From the NCBI RefSeq assembly GCF_007989605.1, contig NZ_BJUL01000014.1:1-64000 (forward strand): DNA of 64,000 nt, written 5' to 3'. The stretch's first letter is position 1. Each line of letters opens with the position of its first letter. Shown here one piece after another: positions 62,752 through 64,000 of this stretch. The stretch is from Vreelandella venusta. GTDB taxonomy: Bacteria; Pseudomonadota; Gammaproteobacteria; Pseudomonadales; Halomonadaceae. The translations under genes and the position numbers were made by a program. The notes below the pieces were generated by a model. The model saw only the letters and a program-made list of their open reading frames with translations. It was not told the DNA's origin and did not search any database.

Positions 62752-64000
62752 ATGACCAATTTTGAGCTTGTTTCTACGTTATATCACGATATTTTGTTGC
62801 GTGAGCCGGATGAGGCTGGTGCTAACTATTGGACTGCCGCCCTGGATAGCGGGACTGACGATATTGCAACCACTCTTGACTCAATGGTGACTAGCAATGA
62901 ATTTCAGTTGCAAATCCAGCCTATTATTACGCTCTATAGCGTTCACCTATTACGTACGCCTGACCTTTCAGGCCTCAAGTATTGGGTCAATGAGTACCGC
63001 AACGGCTTAGCATTAGAGGATATTTCCAATAGCTTTCAAGCGTCTAATGAGTTCGAAACCACCATTTCTAACTTGAACGATACCGCTTGGCTAAATCAAC
63101 TCTACAACAGTGTTCTTAACCGCGAACCAGATCCAGAAGGCTTAGCATACTGGTCAGAGCTGCTGGCAGAAGGGCTGTCTCGAGAGGAGCTTGTCGCAGC
63201 ATTTATGAACAGCAGCGAAAGCATTGAACAGCAACCAGCACGTGCATTAGCTTCTTTGCTCGGCGATGGCTCCGGCGTCGATGATGTTGAGTCGCTACTG
63301 AGTCGTTATATTGAGCAGCTCAAGAGCGAGCCAGAAGACCCCGAAGTACCAACAGAGCCTGAAGAGCCAACAGAGCCTGAAGAGCCAACAGAACCTGAAG
63401 AGCCAACAGAACCTGAAGAACCAGCAGAACCTGAAGAGCCAACAGAACCTGAAGAGCCCGGTCAGCCTGAGCCAAGCAACCCAAACTTCAATCTGGGAGA
63501 GCGCTACCACACGGGCACTTCTGATGCTTCAGCAGCGATTGCCGTGGGTGAGAATTTAATGCTGGTGGCGGATGACGAAGATCAAGTGTTACGTCTCTAT
63601 GAGCGCGACACCGATGGCGCTCCCCTGGCGGAAATTAACCTGAATACTGCCCTGGGCTTGAATGACACCCAGGAAGTGGACTTGGAAGCGGTGGCGACTT
63701 ATCAGGGCATTCACTACTGGCTGGGCTCCCACGAGAGCAGCCAGCGCTCAATGATCTTTGCCACTCAAGTGACAGGTGATAATGCTGAGAATTTGAGTAT
63801 TGAGGTGACGGGCCAGTTTACCGACTTAGCCAGCCAGCTTAGCGACTGGGATGCCCAAAATGGCCATGGGCTCGGTGAAAATGCGCTGAGCCTCTCGTTA
63901 GGGGTTAATATTGAAGGCGCTGTGTTTATCGGTGATTCCCTTCACCTTGGCCTCCGCTCGCCGTTGGATGATGGCTTCGCACAATTAGTGCCTGTTGAAA
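62752..64000 (+). CDS. DUF4214-(PTEPEE)n-DUF3616-like protein, truncated by the window end
   Basis: The frame opens at ATG 62752, with AAGG about eight bases upstream, and is still open at 64000 (416 complete codons seen). Residues 1-165 contain three DUF4214 repeats (LYHDILLREPDEAGANYW; LYSVHLLRTPDLSGLKYW; LYNSVLNREPDPEGLAYW). Residues 200-235 are six Pro-Thr-Glu-Pro-Glu-Glu units. The rest (ASAAIAVGENLMLVADDEDQ, VDLEAVATYQGIHYWLGSH) resembles DUF3616, a beta-propeller-like domain of unknown role. There is no signal peptide. It is divergent from the nucleotidase gene and probably another type I secretion substrate. Confidence 0.85.
   Translation, partial: MTNFELVSTLYHDILLREPDEAGANYWTAALDSGTDDIATTLDSMVTSNEFQLQIQPIITLYSVHLLRTPDLSGLKYWVNEYRNGLALEDISNSFQASNEFETTISNLNDTAWLNQLYNSVLNREPDPEGLAYWSELLAEGLSREELVAAFMNSSESIEQQPARALASLLGDGSGVDDVESLLSRYIEQLKSEPEDPEVPTEPEEPTEPEEPTEPEEPTEPEEPAEPEEPTEPEEPGQPEPSNPNFNLGERYHTGTSDASAAIAVGENLMLVADDEDQVLRLYERDTDGAPLAEINLNTALGLNDTQEVDLEAVATYQGIHYWLGSHESSQRSMIFATQVTGDNAENLSIEVTGQFTDLASQLSDWDAQNGHGLGENALSLSLGVNIEGAVFIGDSLHLGLRSPLDDGFAQLVPVE
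63349..63456 (+). repeat. Six-copy 18-bp coding repeat (PTEPEE linker)
   Basis: Six in-frame 18-bp units starting at 63349 encode P-T/A-E-P-E-E. The units differ at few positions, so copy number may vary between strains by slippage without a frameshift. Confidence 0.95.

Noticed and set aside
63295..63510. Minus-strand frame with repeated FRFCWLF units
   Set aside because: It is the antisense of the PTEPEE coding repeat in the larger plus-strand gene.
1..64000. Insertion sequence, prophage, integrase or tRNA-associated island
   Set aside because: No transposase, integrase or phage gene, and no tRNA cloverleaf recognised. The surface locus may be strain-variable, but the window shows no boundary.

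Overview
The window looks like chromosomal DNA of a halophilic gammaproteobacterium, most likely a member of the Halomonadaceae (Halomonas/Vreelandella). The evidence is the acidic predicted proteins, the block pckA-hslO-hslR-yrfG-nudE, the block nrdR-ribD-ribB-ribH-nusB-thiL-pgpA, and genes for an organic-anion compatible solute (glucosylglycerate). This placement is inferred from gene content and not from a search. I see no rRNA, tRNA, insertion sequence, prophage or CRISPR array. About 45 protein genes are supported, mostly on the minus strand, often with ATGA or TAATG stop/start overlaps.

Bases 1-20,350 are core metabolism and stress functions: exported MsrB, PEP carboxykinase, Hsp33/Hsp15, a nucleotidase and NudE, a Gfo/Idh oxidoreductase, IlvD, an Aer-like chemoreceptor, Lon, a DUF945 protein, and the riboflavin/NusB/thiamine/PgpA cluster. 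In that cluster ribB carries a GTP-cyclohydrolase-II-like tail without its zinc cysteines, and riboflavin synthase is absent.

Bases 20,580-30,360 hold a GH13 phosphorylase (probable glucosylglycerate phosphorylase), a thioredoxin-like membrane protein with DsbG, and a sulfur block: TsdB-TsdA thiosulfate dehydrogenase behind a two-component system, then a separate operon of a persulfide-dioxygenase-like hydrolase, a DUF2892 protein and two YeeE/YedE half-transporters. Bases 30,400-33,470 hold an unusual nested palindrome with a 22-bp tandem array, the glucosylglycerate synthesis pair (GpgS and its phosphatase), and a good candidate small RNA on the plus strand.

Bases 33,470-64,000 are a cell-surface locus: an orphan MotB-like protein, two lipoproteins (one FlgO-like), an O-antigen-ligase-type protein, a DUF6447 pair, SapC, a large RTX-like surface protein, a glycan cluster (ManC, three GT4-type glycosyltransferases, Wzm/Wzt ABC export, a WcaJ-like initiating transferase), a complete type I secretion system, a 5'-nucleotidase-like protein, and a DUF3616 protein running off the window. 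Four proteins here carry DUF4214 repeats. Three of them lack Sec signals and flank the secretion genes, and the fourth lies inside the glycan export operon. This suggests a surface system in which type I secreted proteins and a polysaccharide are made together and share the DUF4214 module.

A recurring feature is short tandem repeats (14-22 bp) in spacers between one transcription unit's terminator and the next unit's start, seen at four independent places.
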